From NCBI GenBank assembly GCA_020746105.1, contig CM036639.1, positions 4,851,501 to 4,915,500 of the forward strand: a DNA stretch of 64,000 nt, read 5' to 3'. This document shows positions 46,490 through 57,639 of this stretch, piece after piece. The stretch is from Trogon surrucura. Its lineage: Eukaryota; Chordata; Aves; Trogoniformes; Trogonidae. The translations under genes were made by a program, and so were the position numbers. The notes under the pieces are model-generated. The model saw nothing but the letters and a program-made list of their open reading frames with translations, searched no databases and had not been told where the DNA came from. Positions within the stretch are counted from its first letter, which is position 1. Each line of letters begins with the position of its first letter.

Positions 46490-46960
46490 CGATCTGACAG
46501 GAAAACGCCTTCTTTGACAGCAAGAAAGCTTCCCGGCGCGGTCGACGCTTCGCGGCGCGTCGGCCTTCAAGGGCTCGCAGGGAAGGAGAAGAAAGGGAAG
46601 GTGAAACATTAAATGACGACAAGCGAGCCGCGGTTCGCTCTTTCCCGCCGGGGTTGGGGAACATTGCCATGGTGATGGGGAGCCCCAGCTCCCCCGAGAG
46701 CATCCTCCTCCTCCTCAGAGCATCCTTCTCCTCCTCAGAGCATCCTTCTCCTCCTCAGAGCATCCTCCTCCTCCTCAGAGTATCCTCCTCCTCCTCGGCA
46801 AACCCGGCGGGCGAAGGGGCCAGGCACGGCACACGCCGACCCCCCCTGGGCTGGGGGGGCACAAGGATGTTTGCGCGCCGAGGCGCGGGGCCGCGAGGCG
46901 AGGGATATTCTCGCTTCCTCGGCATCAGGCGGTAAAGATTTAGCGAAGCGATTACCATCT
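46490..46960. promoter_or_regulatory. CpG-rich stretch around the 20-bp minisatellite
   Basis: CG-dense on both sides of the minisatellite (GCGGTCGACGCTTCGCGGCG; GCGCGCCGAGGCGCGGGG). No coding homology is seen. Confidence 0.28.
46697..46796. repeat. 20-bp minisatellite, five copies
   Basis: There are five direct 20-bp units of AGAGCATCCTCCTCCTCCTC, with C/T variation and a final AGAGTATCC copy. It lies in a CpG-rich stretch of the 17-kb intron. Confidence 0.95.
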
Positions 46961-49900
46961 GCAGCTGCACCGGTCTGATAAAATTACCCTGAAACGATGC
47001 ACTAAATTATATTGACAAGATACATCATCTTTGCACGCCGCACGTGCGGGCTGGCCGGGCTTTTTTCCTCTCCTCGAACAAAGCGCTATTCTGCAAAGCT
47101 AATGAGGATGTGGGAACGTTTCCAAGGGCAGAAAAAGCAACGGAGTTTTACGGTAGCTTTTTCTTTTCTTCTCCCATTTTTTTGAATTTTATTTTTATTA
47201 CGAACAACAGAGCTGCTCCATCCGCATTCGCGAAGGCAATCACCTCGACGGCAAGAGCGCGGGTAGAGTAAATAAACGTACCCCGTAAAAAGAAGCGATG
47301 TTCTCAGCTGGTGCTTCTGAAATGACCGCCGGAGTTGACTCCGACGGCGCTGTCTCCGCTGCCGCACGGGTTTTCTAACACCGGGCACAGCTCTCGCTTG
47401 CTAAATCCTCCTGGAGCCAGCAAGTTGCCACGGTTAAATCACATCACATCTGCTTACTGACTTGGTTTGGTCCGAAGGAAAATAACAGCCTGGAACCTCC
47501 CTAACATTTTATCACAGAAGGAAAAGGAGCGCTGACGACAAATCGGGAAGAGAAGCCACCCAGGGGACACGGAACAGCAACAACAAAAAAGTAAACGGGT
47601 CTGTTCAAACTGGAAGTGGGTTTTAACTCGATTTAACCAAACTCATAAGCAGCAAATGCTTACCGGCGTTAAACAAAGGAACCAGCATTATTTTAAGGGT
47701 TAAGGGTTACGCACACAAAGAAGCTCTTAAGATAATGACTGAACCTCTGTTTGAAAGTCTTGGGCTTTGCGTGAGAGCAATAAACCACTTAACACACATC
47801 ATTACAACTGAGGACGTGCATTTAAAAGCACCAAGAAGCCGAACTGCCAAATGCAGCTTCTTCTTTCCCTTAAAATCGTTCCTGAGCAAAGAGAGACGTT
47901 ATTGGACCCCAGCCTGTGATCTGCTGCTTTTCAGGCTACGCCTTCGCTTTCCCTCAGCTTTTATCACACAAGGGCCTATTGTCACAACACCACGTTTTAC
48001 CGCCAGTTGTCTTTCCCTACATTCAAATCCGAGCAACTCCGATGCGACGGAAGGCTCAATTATTTAAAAAAAAAATAAAAAATCGAGTTAATCTCTCTTT
48101 CCTTTGAGATGTAATCCCAGTTTGTCCTAGCCTCCGACGCTTATAGTACGCGAAGTATGGGAAAAGGAGCAAGAATTAAATGCTCACGGGAGTTTTCAGT
48201 GAGCAACTGAAGGCAAGTTGAGAACAGAAATTAAGATATGGGCAAAACTGCCCCGACGTTTTCAGCGCATGCTGGACTCCTCCGGAAGGGAACTCCTCTG
48301 GAGAAACCCGAGTGAGCGCAGCAAAGCGCAACTAATGGTCCAGAAAAACCTAACGGAGCTGTGTGGGAGGGGTGCAACAGGTTTCACTCCAAAATAACAA
48401 GGCAGAACAAGCTTTTGGAAAAGTGTCCTGTCATTGCCAGGGAAGAGATCTGGAAGAAGATGACAATAGTGCAAGAAAGCTGCTGCAAAGCTCAGCAGCA
48501 GGGCAAGAAGAACCACAGAGTGCTTTCGGTTGGAAGGGACCTACTAAAAAGAAAAGGAAAGAAAATACTGAACCATAAAGCTCAGAAACAGGCGAGTCCT
48601 GCACCCTCAGTTATCAGCCTGAGCTTTGCTTTTCAAGAAAAGCTCGTCACAGATGTCACAAATCACAAAACTCCTTATTAACGAGAAACCGCGCCGTCTG
48701 GCGCAATAAATACCAACAGAGGTGCTGCCTGGACGCTTTCTCCTTCCCCGCTGGTCAAGCTGTTTTCCTTCCCAGAAGGGAAATCAGACCAGGCACACTG
48801 TAAACACCAGCAAGGTGACTGTTTCGTAAAACTACCAAATCTTGCCGTGGATAAAACTTTTCCTTCAGGGTCTCACTCTTCACCAAAAGCCTTTCAGTCC
48901 CTTAGGAAGTCCGTGCAAACCTCCGTCAGCCGCAGAGCTTTGGAGCAGGCTTCTTTCTCGGCGCGGTTTTTTATACCCATCTGTCAGCAGTTTCTATTTC
49001 CGACGAGCAAAAAAAGGGTTTCAGAAACTCTGCTGCTTCCCGAGTTCCAAGAATGACAAAGGGAAAATGCGTTTTAAGAAATACATTTCTAAAAATCTTG
49101 ACTTAGTCAACAGTCCCTGGCAGGACAAAGCCAGCTCCACCGTTCCTGCGGCTCCGAAAGTCAGAGGCTGCTGCTCTCCGTTGACAGGTCGCACTCACAC
49201 AGAACAGTTTCCAGCAAGTGCTGAAACCAGCTCTTGTTTTTTTTTTGCCCTCTGGCCTATGTTGCTCTTGAGGTTACAAAACCAGCTTCTGCTGTGTCGC
49301 TGTGGCCCCCAAAAGCAGCCAAATAGGAGCCGGCCGGGTCACAACAAGCTCCTGTGGCTTAGAGGGCACCTTCGCAAGCAAAGTCTGAGAATGTCTGTGC
49401 CCTGAAGTCACAGAATGCAAAATTATTTCTCCAGGGTAAAACCAGAAAGATCCCGAGCTCAGATCCTGTGTCCAAAGAGGACAGACGAGCGCCCAGGTCC
49501 TGCGCCTCAGGTGTGTGCCCCCCCTAACGCTCTGCTGCCCCACACACTGCCTGCCCCCTCCCGCCCCCCAAGCCCAGCTCCGGGGCAGCTTTCCCCAGGC
49601 TCTGTAGCGGCATTTTCCTGCGCCGTAACCCTCCAGGACTGCAGCTCCAGGTCCCAATATCCACGGTACAGCAGGGTCTCCCAGGAGGTGGTTGCCACTT
49701 GTGGGCAAACCACCCCTTCCCGGCTGTAATTTTTGGTTTACAATAACACGGGTGCCCAAAGCTTTAATGAATTAAAGGCACAAGCATCTGCCCTCAGTGC
49801 TCCAGTCAGCGCTAACGGGACCACAACAAAATCCAACCGGGATCTCGCAGAGGTCCTGATAAAACCTCAGCAATCATCAACGGCACAGCAGGGTGAGGGA

Positions 49901-50411
49901 CATCCCACGCTGCGCCAGGAGGGCGCTCATCCGGGAATCCTGTCCCTTCTGTCCCCAGCTGCCCTCTGGGGAAGGATTTCCCTGTCTCTTTTCTCACTCT
50001 GTCTTCTGCTCTCACCCCTTTCCCAAGAGTTTTACCACCAGAGTCGACGTGTGTTGTCAGCTACGGGTACGCTAACGAACTCGTGCACGTCTCCACACCT
50101 GTTGTGCGTCGCTCTGATAAATTCCTCCATAAAAGTTCCTCTAAGTCTCCAGGCAGCCTATTCCCAGAGTAAAGAGGATGTTTTTTAAACAGTAACCAGC
50201 AGTCTTCTAGGTCTGGCAGCTCACGGCACCTCCCGCCACGTCAAGACTTCAGTGCGGCTACAGAGAGCGCGACTGAAAGAGCCTTAAAAAACCAGGCAGG
50301 AATCAAACCGCAGCGCTCTAGAATTCAGGCAGACCTGTCACACCCTGAAAAGGCAGCAAAGGCGCTTTAAGGAGCTCGGACTGAGTTTTTAAGGCAGTCA
50401 GTTAACGTTAC

Positions 50412-50619
50412 CTTCTGTAGGAAGAGGACAATCCTCACGAGCATCTTGGTGTGCAGCTCCTCCAAGGTGAACAGGGTTCGAGGCGTGCGGATGAAAATCT
50501 TGGTCTTGCCGTAAGCGACGTCGTGCTGGAATCCGTGACACTCGATGAGCTTCTTCACAGCGTCTTTGTCGGAAGGGAGGTCATGGTTTGGCCAAGTGAA
50601 TTCCGAGATCATCTTGTAC
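50412..50619 (-). CDS. MYO1D: MYO1D exon: converter and start of first IQ motif
   Basis: The 208-nt exon begins with one base completing the split arginine and then encodes 69 residues, [18 protein letters not shown] through VRIVLFLQK, ending in phase 0 (AAG|GTAACG). It carries the converter of the motor head, with [21 protein letters not shown] being the class-wide segment that leads into the lever arm. The last residues, VLFLQK, open IQ motif 1, whose rest is in the next exon. The acceptor is CCGTTCCAG before GTACAAG. It corresponds to about human residues 638-707. The exon follows a 6.6-kb intron that holds the large purine minisatellite and precedes a 17-kb intron that holds one solo LTR. 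No frameshift or stop is seen. Confidence 0.95.
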
Positions 50620-50996
50620 CTGGAACGGCAAGGCTCAACTTACAAACATCACCTCGTCACCCAGGTTCCCAAGAAGGCCAACCTGCAGCGCGTTTCAGAA
50701 CTAATTATGACCTAAATTCTAACACAAATTATTACAAATAGAGAAGCGTCAAGGCATCCTGTAGGAATCATGACCTTCAAAATCCAAGGAAAACGAATGT
50801 GAGAGGCACAACTTTGTGAGACTTTGAAAAAAAAGGATCGTGGGGAGCTCATCAAACTGCTACGACCCGACAAACCTCCACCGTTGTCTCTCTGTAGGTT
50901 GGGCAGTTGCAACATTCAATTGTAGTTTTTATTTCTTTTTTTTTTGGAAGAAGAGCTTTGTTAGCCCACATTCTGCATAAGAAGGCAACTGTAACC

Positions 50997-51019
50997 ACAC
51001 AGAATCACAGAATCCTTGA
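50997..51019 (-). mobile_element. Detached 3' tail of the outer CR1 of a nested pair
   Basis: CACAGAATCACAGAATCCTTGA is the tail expected for the subfamily that resumes at 51414. It is cut off by the inner CR1. TTGA (51016-51019) is repeated at 51414-51417 and is read as a target duplication. Confidence 0.7.
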
Positions 51020-51413
51020 ATCACAGAATCACAGAATGTCAGGGATTGGAAGGGACCTCGAAAGATCATCAAGTCCAATCCCCCTGCCAGAGCAGGAACG
51101 CCTCGGTAATGCTACACAGGAACGTGTCCAGGCAGGTCTTGAATGTCTCCAGAGAAGGAGACTCCACAACCTCCCTGGGCAGCCTGGGCCAGGGCTCCGT
51201 CACCCTCACTGAGAAGAAGTTTCTTCTCGAGTTTAAGCGGAACCTCTTGTGTTCCAGTTTCAGCCCATTACCCCTTGTCCTATCAGTGGTTGTCACCGAG
51301 AAGAGCCTGGCTCCATCCTCGTGACACTCACCCTTGATATATTTGTAAACATGAATGAGGTCACCCCTCAGTCTCCTCTTCTCCAAACTAAAGAGCCCCA
51401 GCTCCCTCAGCCT
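51020..51413 (-). mobile_element. Inner (younger) CR1 of a nested pair
   Basis: A 394-bp element from ATCACAGAATCACAGAATGT to CTCCCTCAGCC, of the same subfamily as 3596-3960. It lies between TTGA duplications inside another CR1. The open frames 51069-51464 and 51016-51324 are this element. Confidence 0.9.
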
Positions 51414-51731
51414 TTGAGACTGGAAAAAATCTCTGAAACCATCAAGCCCAGCCCGTGCTCCCACCCAGGCCAGACCAGGGCACTCAGTGCCACATCCAGC
51501 CTCTCCTCAAACCCCCCCAGGGACGGGGACTCCCCCCTGCCCTGGGCAGAGCATCCAGTGCCTGAGCACCCTCTCCGGGAGGAAGGGCTGCCCGAGACCC
51601 AACCCGAACCCCCCCTGAGGCAGTTTCAGGCCGGGCCCTCTCGTCCTGGGAGAAGAGCCCGACCCCCCCCTGACTGCACCCTCCCTGCGGGGAGTTTAGA
51701 GAGTGATGAGGTCCCCCTGAGTCTCCTCTTT
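51414..51731 (-). mobile_element. Outer (older) CR1 of a nested pair
   Basis: It resumes TTGAGACTGGAAAAAATCTC then AGTGCCACATCCAGCCTCTC and CACTGGATGCTCTGCCC in reverse, the GGCTGTTGGGTCAC subfamily. It is 5'-truncated near 51731. Its tail is at 50997-51019. Confidence 0.88.
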
Positions 51732-52745
51732 GATCAGCCATTCCCTCTCATCCTTCCTCTCCAAACTCCTTTTTACACCAAGAGAGAGAATGTAGACCGG
51801 AGCCAAGACAGCTACAAACCAAACCCAAACGCGGCCGCGTCAGGCTCAGCTCTCTGCAGGACTCAGCCGCCTCGCAAAGCGCCCGTGAGGGGAATTGATG
51901 TTTCCGAAAGGCGACAATGAATTTTCTGCATAAGATTTATGGATATAATCAAAAAAAGTAATAGACGTTTTCAGGGCAATAGTGCCCACGTTCAGGCCGT
52001 CAGGAAAACAAGCACGTGGCAGCCTCAACCCCTTCCCTCTCTAAAAGCCCACAGTCCAAGTCGAGCGTCAATCTCCGCATCTCAGACGGGGCAAATTTTC
52101 AGCTACGTTTAAGCGGACGCTGCAGGAAACCTTTTTACCGGGCAGCGGGGGCACCGCAGGAGCTACCGACCGCAACTGAAACACGTCGCGCTGCCGCTTT
52201 CCCTCGTGGGCTCGGCCTCTCCGAGTAACTTGTTGGAGAGGGGAAAAACTGGAGGTGCTGAACGGGGAACGCCATCGGCGGGAGGGCTGCAGTACACAGG
52301 CTAGGGATTGGGCTGCTAAATAAAACAGACGTAACAAAAACACCCTCTTCAGACCCACAACAGAAGATTTTGCACTTATACTTGGCTGGGAAAAGCACTC
52401 CTACTCTCCACGCCGGCCATAAATATGTTACACCGGTTTCTCTTCCCTATTCTCACCAGGAAGATGTTCCTGCCATAATTAATTCCCTGGGAAAACCTTC
52501 CATCTCGAGACATTCGTGCTAGGAAAAAAAAAAGACAAGCAGAGTGGCGGCGCAAGCCCACACGTTACGAAACAGGTCGGCTCAGCCGATGGGGTCAAAA
52601 AAAACAAAAAAAAGGGATAGAGGTGACAAGAGAATTGAACATGTGCCCAAAATGCTAAATTCTCTTCCTCCTTTACCACAAACCCAGGGCTGGGGTATTC
52701 CAAGACACGCAGAGGTGAACAGACCCACCTCCCTCCCAGCCCGCA

Positions 52746-52793
52746 GTCCTTTTGGAACCTCTCGGTCCTTTTGGAACCTCTCGGTCCTTTTGG
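52746..52793. repeat. 19-bp tandem repeat, two and a half copies
   Basis: GTCCTTTTGGAACCTCTCG twice, then a partial GTCCTTTTGG. Confidence 0.95.
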
Positions 52794-53140
52794 CCCTTCT
52801 GCTCGCCTGCGACACGGGCACCGCAACACCACCCAGCGCCACGAGCTCCTGGCCCGCGGCAGAGAGCGCGACCTGGAGGCCCTGGCAAGTCCGAATCCCC
52901 GGCCTCACCGCTAATTATAGCGAGGCACAACCCAAAATAAACCAGCTCGCTGACACCACGACCCTTCCCCTCTCCTGCCTGGAGATCTCGACAGCTTGTC
53001 AGGGTCACTTTGACATTCCACAGCCATTTCCACGCCATCGTTGTCTCCCCTTCTTCTTCTTCTCTGTATTTTGCTCTCGAAACATGCACGAAGGTGCTGC
53101 TAGAGCCGGCAGCTCCCGGGACAGCTCTCGTAAGAGCCAA

Positions 53141-53294
53141 GATCTGGTGGAGTCCCCACCCCTGGAGGTGTTTAAAGGCCGCTGAGATGTGGGGCTGGGG
53201 GAGATGGTTTAGGGCTGAGCTTTGCAGAGCGGGGTTCATGGCTGGATTCCATGATCCCAGGGGGCTTTTCCAACGGATTCTGTGATTCTGTGTT
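53141..53294 (+). mobile_element. CR1 3' end, diverged subfamily
   Basis: About 154 bp with GGTGGAGTCCCCACCCCTGG, AGGTGTTTAAAGGCCGC and the terminal GGATTCTGTGATTCTGTG. The middle is unlike the other CR1 ends here. Confidence 0.82.
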
Positions 53295-53413
53295 TTTTGC
53301 AAGCTGCTAAATCAAGAAGCTCTAACAAAAACTGTCGGGTCTGCACGTGAAGTTGGGTCACGCTCTTCCACCACGGTGCAGCTCCTGGCCCTCTCGTTGT
53401 CCTTTCCCTGCCT

Positions 53414-53449
53414 GGAAACAGGGATGGAAACAGGGATGGAAACAGGGAT
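53414..53449. repeat. 12-bp tandem repeat, three copies
   Basis: GGAAACAGGGAT repeated exactly three times. Confidence 0.96.
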
Positions 53450-53911
53450 GGGGATGCCTTCACGGTGAACGTGTCGGGTTACGCTCGCAGGCGCCGTTCC
53501 TGCCCCCACCCCCCGTGCATCCCCCTTTCGGAAACCCAACCGGCTTCCTTCGGAGAGCAAGTTATTTACTGAAACGAAAGAGCGCGTCGCATCTGTCTGA
53601 GACGGGCGGGCCCGGCGTGCCTTTCGCACAGACCGACGCTGCAGTCACCAAGCGTATGCGCAGCACAGCTCGGTCCAACAAGGGAAGATGCAGATCTTGC
53701 TTTCTGCAGATCGGTAAGGGCAGGCTGGTGTGCACAGAGCTCAAATAAAAGTTTTTTTTGTTTCAAGGAAAGCTTGAAAAGGATGTTCGTTAGCGGTCCT
53801 AACTGTGACTCGCTTCAGTGCCTACTGGTAAATACGATATCAACTACCTTACAGTATTTAAGGGGTAAAGAACAAATCTTCTCCTACAGAAAGTTATGTC
53901 TGATATGTGTT

Positions 53912-53977
53912 TATATACACACACACATACATACATCTATAAAAATAGGCATACATGCACTCATACATATGCATATT
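53912..53977. repeat. TA/CA/TACA microsatellite
   Basis: TATATACACACACACATACA followed by imperfect CATA units. It lies about 100 bp to the left of the large purine minisatellite. Confidence 0.85.
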
Positions 53978-54082
53978 TTTAAATAGGTGTTAAATGTTTT
54001 TGGTACTCCTTGCCCTCTTAATCCCTGCCTTCTGACAAATTAAATGTTTTAGACTGAAATTTGGTTTATGACTTCAGTAAAT

Positions 54083-55526
54083 GAGAAAGGGAGAGAGGAA
54101 GGGAGAGAGAAAGGGAGAGAGAAAGGGAGAGAGAAAGGGAGAGAGAAAGGGAGAGAGGAAGGGAGAGAGGAAGGGAGAGAGGAAGGGAGAGAGGAAGGGA
54201 GAGAGGAAGGGAGAGAGAAAGGGAGAGAGGAAAGGAGAGAGGGAGGGAGAGAGGGAGGGAGAGAGGGAGGGAGAGAGGAAGGGAGAGAGGAAGGGAGAGA
54301 GGAAGGGAGAGAGGGAGGGAGAGAGGAAGGGAGAGAGGAAGGGAGAGAGGGAGGTAGAGAGGAAGGGAGAGAGGAAGGGAGAGAGGGAGGGAGAGAGGGA
54401 GGGAGAGAGGAAGGGAGAGAGGGAGGGAGAGAGGGAGGGAGAGAGGAAGGGAGAGAGGAAGGGAGAGAGGAAGGGAGAGAGGGAGGTAGAGAGGAAGGGA
54501 GAGAGGAAGGGAGAGAGGGAGGGAGAGAGGGAGGTAGAGAGGAAGGGAGAGAGGAAGGGAGAGAGGAAGGGAGAGAGGGAGGGAGAGAGGAAGGGAGAGA
54601 GGGAGGGAGAGAGGAAGGGAGAGAGGAAGGGAGAGAGGAAGGGAGAGAGGAAGGGAGAGAGAAAGGGAGAGAGGGAGGGAGAGAGGGAGGGAGAGAGGGA
54701 GGGAGAGAGAAAGGGAGAGAGGAAGGGAGAGAGGAAGGGAGAGAGGGAGGGAGAGAGGGAGGGAGAGAGGGAGGGAGAGAGGAAGGGAGAGAGGAAGGGA
54801 GAGAGAAAGGGAGAGAGGAAGGGAGAGAGGAGGGAGAGAGGGAGGAGGAGGGAGGGAAGGAGAGAGGGAGGGAGAGAGGGAGGGAGAGAGGAAGGGAGAG
54901 AGGGAGGGAGAGAGGGAGGGAGAGAGGAAGGGAGAGAGGGAGGTAGAGAGGAAGGGAGAGAGGAAGGGAGAGAGGGAGGGAGAGAGGGAGGTAGAGAGGA
55001 AGGGAGAGAGGAAGGGAGAGAGGGAGGGAGAGAGGAAGGGAGAGAGGGAGGGAGAGAGGGAGGGAGAGAGGGAGGGAGAGAGGGAGGGAGAGAGGGAGGG
55101 AGAGAGGAAGGGAGAGAGGAAGGGAGAGAGGAAGGAAGAGAGGAAGGAAGAGAGGAAGGAAGAGAGGAAGGAAGAGAGGAAGGGAGAGAGGAAGGGAGAG
55201 AGGGAGGGAGAGAGGAAGGGAGAGAGGAAGGGAGAGAGGGAGGGAGAGAGGGAGGGAGAGAGGGAGGGAGAGAGGAAGGGAGAGAGGAAGGGAGAGAGGG
55301 AGGGAGAGAGGGAGGGAGAGAGAGAGGGAGAGAGGGAGGGAGAGAGGGAGGGAGAGAGGGAGGGAGAGAGGAAGGGAGAGAGGGAGGGAGAGAGGGAGGG
55401 AGAGAGGGAGGAGAGAGAGAGGGAGAGAGGGAGGGAGAGAGGGAGGGAGAGAGGGAGGGAGAGAGGAAGGGAGAGAGGAAGGGAGAGAGGGAGGGAGAGA
55501 GGGAGGGAGAGAGGAAGGGAGGAGGG
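54083..55526. repeat. 1.44-kb homopurine 12-bp minisatellite (GAGAGAGGAAGG-like)
   Basis: There are about 120 tandem copies of a 12-bp unit, GAGAGAGGAAGG, with G/A variants (GAGAGAGAAAGG, GAGAGAGGGAGG). The plus strand is almost entirely purine; the few exceptions are T in GAGGTAGA variants. Register breaks at about 54828-54870, where GGAGGAGGGAGGGAAGG interrupts. Because 12 is a multiple of three, all frames stay open and give artefact proteins of about 490-520 residues on both strands. It lies inside the MYO1D intron between the exons at 50412 and 57174. Confidence 0.97.
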
Positions 55527-55950
55527 CTCCCAAAATCTGGAAGCTTCAGGGGCCTGTAAGGGAGTTAAACGTCCGTTTGTGGGACTCGACTTGTACAGTT
55601 CCTTTGGCAAACCTAAGCAAACGGGTGGCAAAGTGAGGTCCCCAAAGCAGACTCAGAGCAAAGCAACTCTCACACAGTTACTCTGGATCTGTCCTCAAAC
55701 GGGCCCCACATGCAGCGCCGGGGTCCGGAGGCGAAGGGCCTGGGTTCTCTTGCTCCTCTTCCTCAGTCTCCCAAGAAGCCTTTAAACACAGAGGAGCAGC
55801 AACCCCTTGGGATCCCTGTTCAAAACCCACTCATAAAACGGGCGGCTCGTGCCCCAAATCCTGTCCCTCAGCCCCTGGGACAGGGTCTCTCTCACCCAAA
55901 GACAAAGAATCCAGGAGAAAATAAAAAACAAGCCAGAAGCTGTTCTTTTC

Positions 55951-55981
<31 letters not shown>

Positions 55982-57173
55982 AAAAGTCGGCGTAGATGGG
56001 ACTTGGAGCGATGCCGTGATGTGCAAACCCAGCGTGTGATCCCCGACACCGCAGACGTTAAATCCTGCTCCAGGGTCCGGCAGGACAAACGTGACACTCG
56101 CCCGCGAGCTGCACCCCTTGCCACGTGCTGATTCGGTTTTACTGGCTCTAAGCACCACTCCTGGCCTTGAGCTTACAGGAGCTCATCAAACGTTCATTCA
56201 GTCCAAAGCAGTTGTTTATATTCATACTAATTACACAAATCTTAAGAGTAATTCGTAATGAATTCCACACGTGAGGGCGAAGGGACCCTGGACCCACGGT
56301 TAAGAAAACTGATCCATGGCAGCTCAGGCTCTAATTAGTTCAACCAGAAGCTTTTAGTTCCACTTTAGGTACCACAAAACATCCAGGCAATTCTCCGCCG
56401 TGAGCAGCAAAACATCTTTCACCAGCACTTTATTTCTAACACGTGACTTCCCACCTGCTCCGACACTTCAATTTTTTTCCTACCCTCACGGCCTCTTTCT
56501 CATCTGATTCAATAACAGGAGTCAAAACCAATTCATTATCTCATCAGCAAGAGGTTAGATTCTTAGCAACCACGCTAATTTACCGGAGCCGTAAGATAAA
56601 TTTCAGTCTAAACTGTTTTATTTGTCAGAAGTCTGGCAGGAATTAGGAGGGCAAGAAGTATCAAAACCACATTTCAATGGGGTCACGTTCTGATCCCTGT
56701 TTCAGACCTCCCGTGTTAAAGCCCAGAGGTTTCCTCCTGCACACGCACAACGTGCACCGTCACGCGCCTCCCAAGACACACGACGTCCGTCCGTCTCTCT
56801 CGCTGCAACAATTAGACAACGTTCAGAGAGAAAACACAAGTTAATTAGCTCTGGTTTTAGGGTTATGCCCTGGGGAAGAACCTCGTTACACGTTCCTGCT
56901 GCAGAGAGTAACGCGGCAAAGGAACTGCAGCAGGAGCTGAGCCCCAGCGCCACGCACACACCTCGAAACGCATCAGCTGCCACAGAACGAGAGCAGCCAG
57001 GGCAGGATCCCTGTCAGATTTGTGTTTTGTCACACCCGCCACCACCCGCACGCTCGCGAGCGAGGATCCCAAGCCCAGAGAATTTACGACTCGCTCTTGG
57101 CTCCAAACCCCGCGCCCTGTCCCAGCTGGGCTGCGGCGGGCGGAGCGGAGGCACCCGCCACCACCCTTCTCAC
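55527..57173. other. Intronic, no gene seen
   Basis: The T23 run and unique DNA between the minisatellite and the MYO1D exon. A modest CpG rise occurs near the exon (about 57050-57170). Confidence 0.6.
55951..55973. repeat. T23 homopolymer
   Basis: An uninterrupted run of 23 T, about 425 bp to the right of the purine minisatellite. No adjacent retrocopy is recognised. Confidence 0.95.
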
Positions 57174-57340
57174 CTGTGCAGAAACTTCTCGTAGGTCTGG
57201 CGGTAGGCAAAGCCGGCTCGGCGCACTCTCACGTTTTCCAGGAGGCCGAGGTACTCAACCTGGTGCCTGCAACGCTCCTCGTCGAAAAGCTGCGGCGACT
57301 TCTTGTCGTTGGGCTTGATGCAGCGGACGTAGTAGGGCTC
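57174..57340 (-). CDS. MYO1D: MYO1D exon: end of motor domain (actin-binding segment and SH-helix region)
   Basis: The 167-nt exon encodes 55 residues beginning [12 protein letters not shown] and ending EKFLH, plus two bases (AG) of a split arginine codon. YVRCIKPND is the highly conserved motif near the myosin actin-binding surface. [19 protein letters not shown] is the SH1/SH2-helix equivalent that links the relay to the converter; as in other class I myosins it lacks the reactive cysteines of muscle myosin. The acceptor is a pyrimidine-rich stretch ending CCCCTCAG immediately before GAG, and the donor is AG|GTGAGA. The segment corresponds to about human residues 583-637 and differs from it by a few conservative changes, for example Tyr for Phe after AGFA as I recall the human sequence. 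The 5' neighbour exon is not in the 6.6 kb to the right, so it should lie beyond base 64000. Identification as MYO1D is firm once combined with the later exons. Confidence 0.95.
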
Positions 57341-57639
57341 CTGAGGGGACAAAGGGAAGCGAGTTTCACTCAGGAGGCGGAGCGGCTGGCAGAGACAGCT
57401 GTTTCCTCGTGAAAACATCAGGGTGTCAGTCCATCCCCATCACCTGAACAAGGTTTGGTGATTAACAGGAGCTACAAGGTCACAACAGAACGACAGGAGG
57501 GGCAGGTGACACCTTCCTCGCCTTCGCACACCCCAGAGACCTCTGCTATGGGATCCACGGGGCGCTCTCCCGAGGCTGACTGCCCCGCGCCACACGTCAG
57601 AACCCGTCCCACGTCCCCTTCTCTACCGACTTCCATGAC

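Larger units (their letters stand above)
45560..50411. other. Intronic, no gene seen
   Basis: Includes the 20-bp minisatellite and its CpG-rich flanks. A possible 30-bp CR1 tail crumb (CTTTCGGTTGGAAGGGACC) lies at about 48522-48541. Otherwise unique; open frames up to 187 codons (48842-49405) have no recognised domain. Confidence 0.55.
51732..54082. other. Intronic, no gene seen outside the CR1
   Basis: Unique DNA plus the 19-bp and 12-bp tandem repeats and the TA/CA microsatellite. A 213-codon open frame (52544-53185) runs across the tandem repeat and into the CR1 and is not gene-like. The gap 50620-50996 is empty. Confidence 0.55.
15177..57340 (-). other. MYO1D: MYO1D gene, central-to-3' part (seven exons; gene continues past both window ends)
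   Basis: Seven minus-strand exons encode one continuous class I myosin segment. Their lengths are 167, 208, 224, 145, 105, 114 and 155 nt, total 1118 nt, which is 372 codons plus two bases of a split codon. Phases agree at every junction, and every exon has AG before it and GT after it. Aligned from memory to human MYO1D (1006 residues), the segment matches about residues 583-954, leaving 52 C-terminal residues for an exon left of the window. Myosin-Id is a monomeric actin motor with a calmodulin-binding neck and a membrane-binding TH1 tail. It is known for left-right asymmetry and planar polarity roles in flies and vertebrates. MYO1G is the closest paralogue, but the residues seen favour MYO1D. 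Introns in window order along the gene are about 6.6, 17.0, 1.1, 0.56, 10.1 and 5.7 kb, with partial outer introns of at least 6.7 and 15.2 kb. Confidence 0.95.

Noticed and set aside
48522-48541. Possible CR1 tail crumb
   Set aside because: Only about 20 bp match the consensus; too short to call an element.
52544-53185. 213-codon plus-strand frame
   Set aside because: Runs over a 19-bp tandem repeat and ends in a CR1; no domain.
54049-55631. Open frames of 492-521 codons on both strands, rich in Ser-Leu-Pro or Gly-Glu-Arg
   Set aside because: They are translations of the 12-bp minisatellite; a period divisible by three keeps every frame open.
55951-55973. T23 run considered as the poly(A) tail of a minus-strand processed pseudogene
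   Set aside because: No retrocopy coding sequence or target duplication is visible next to it.
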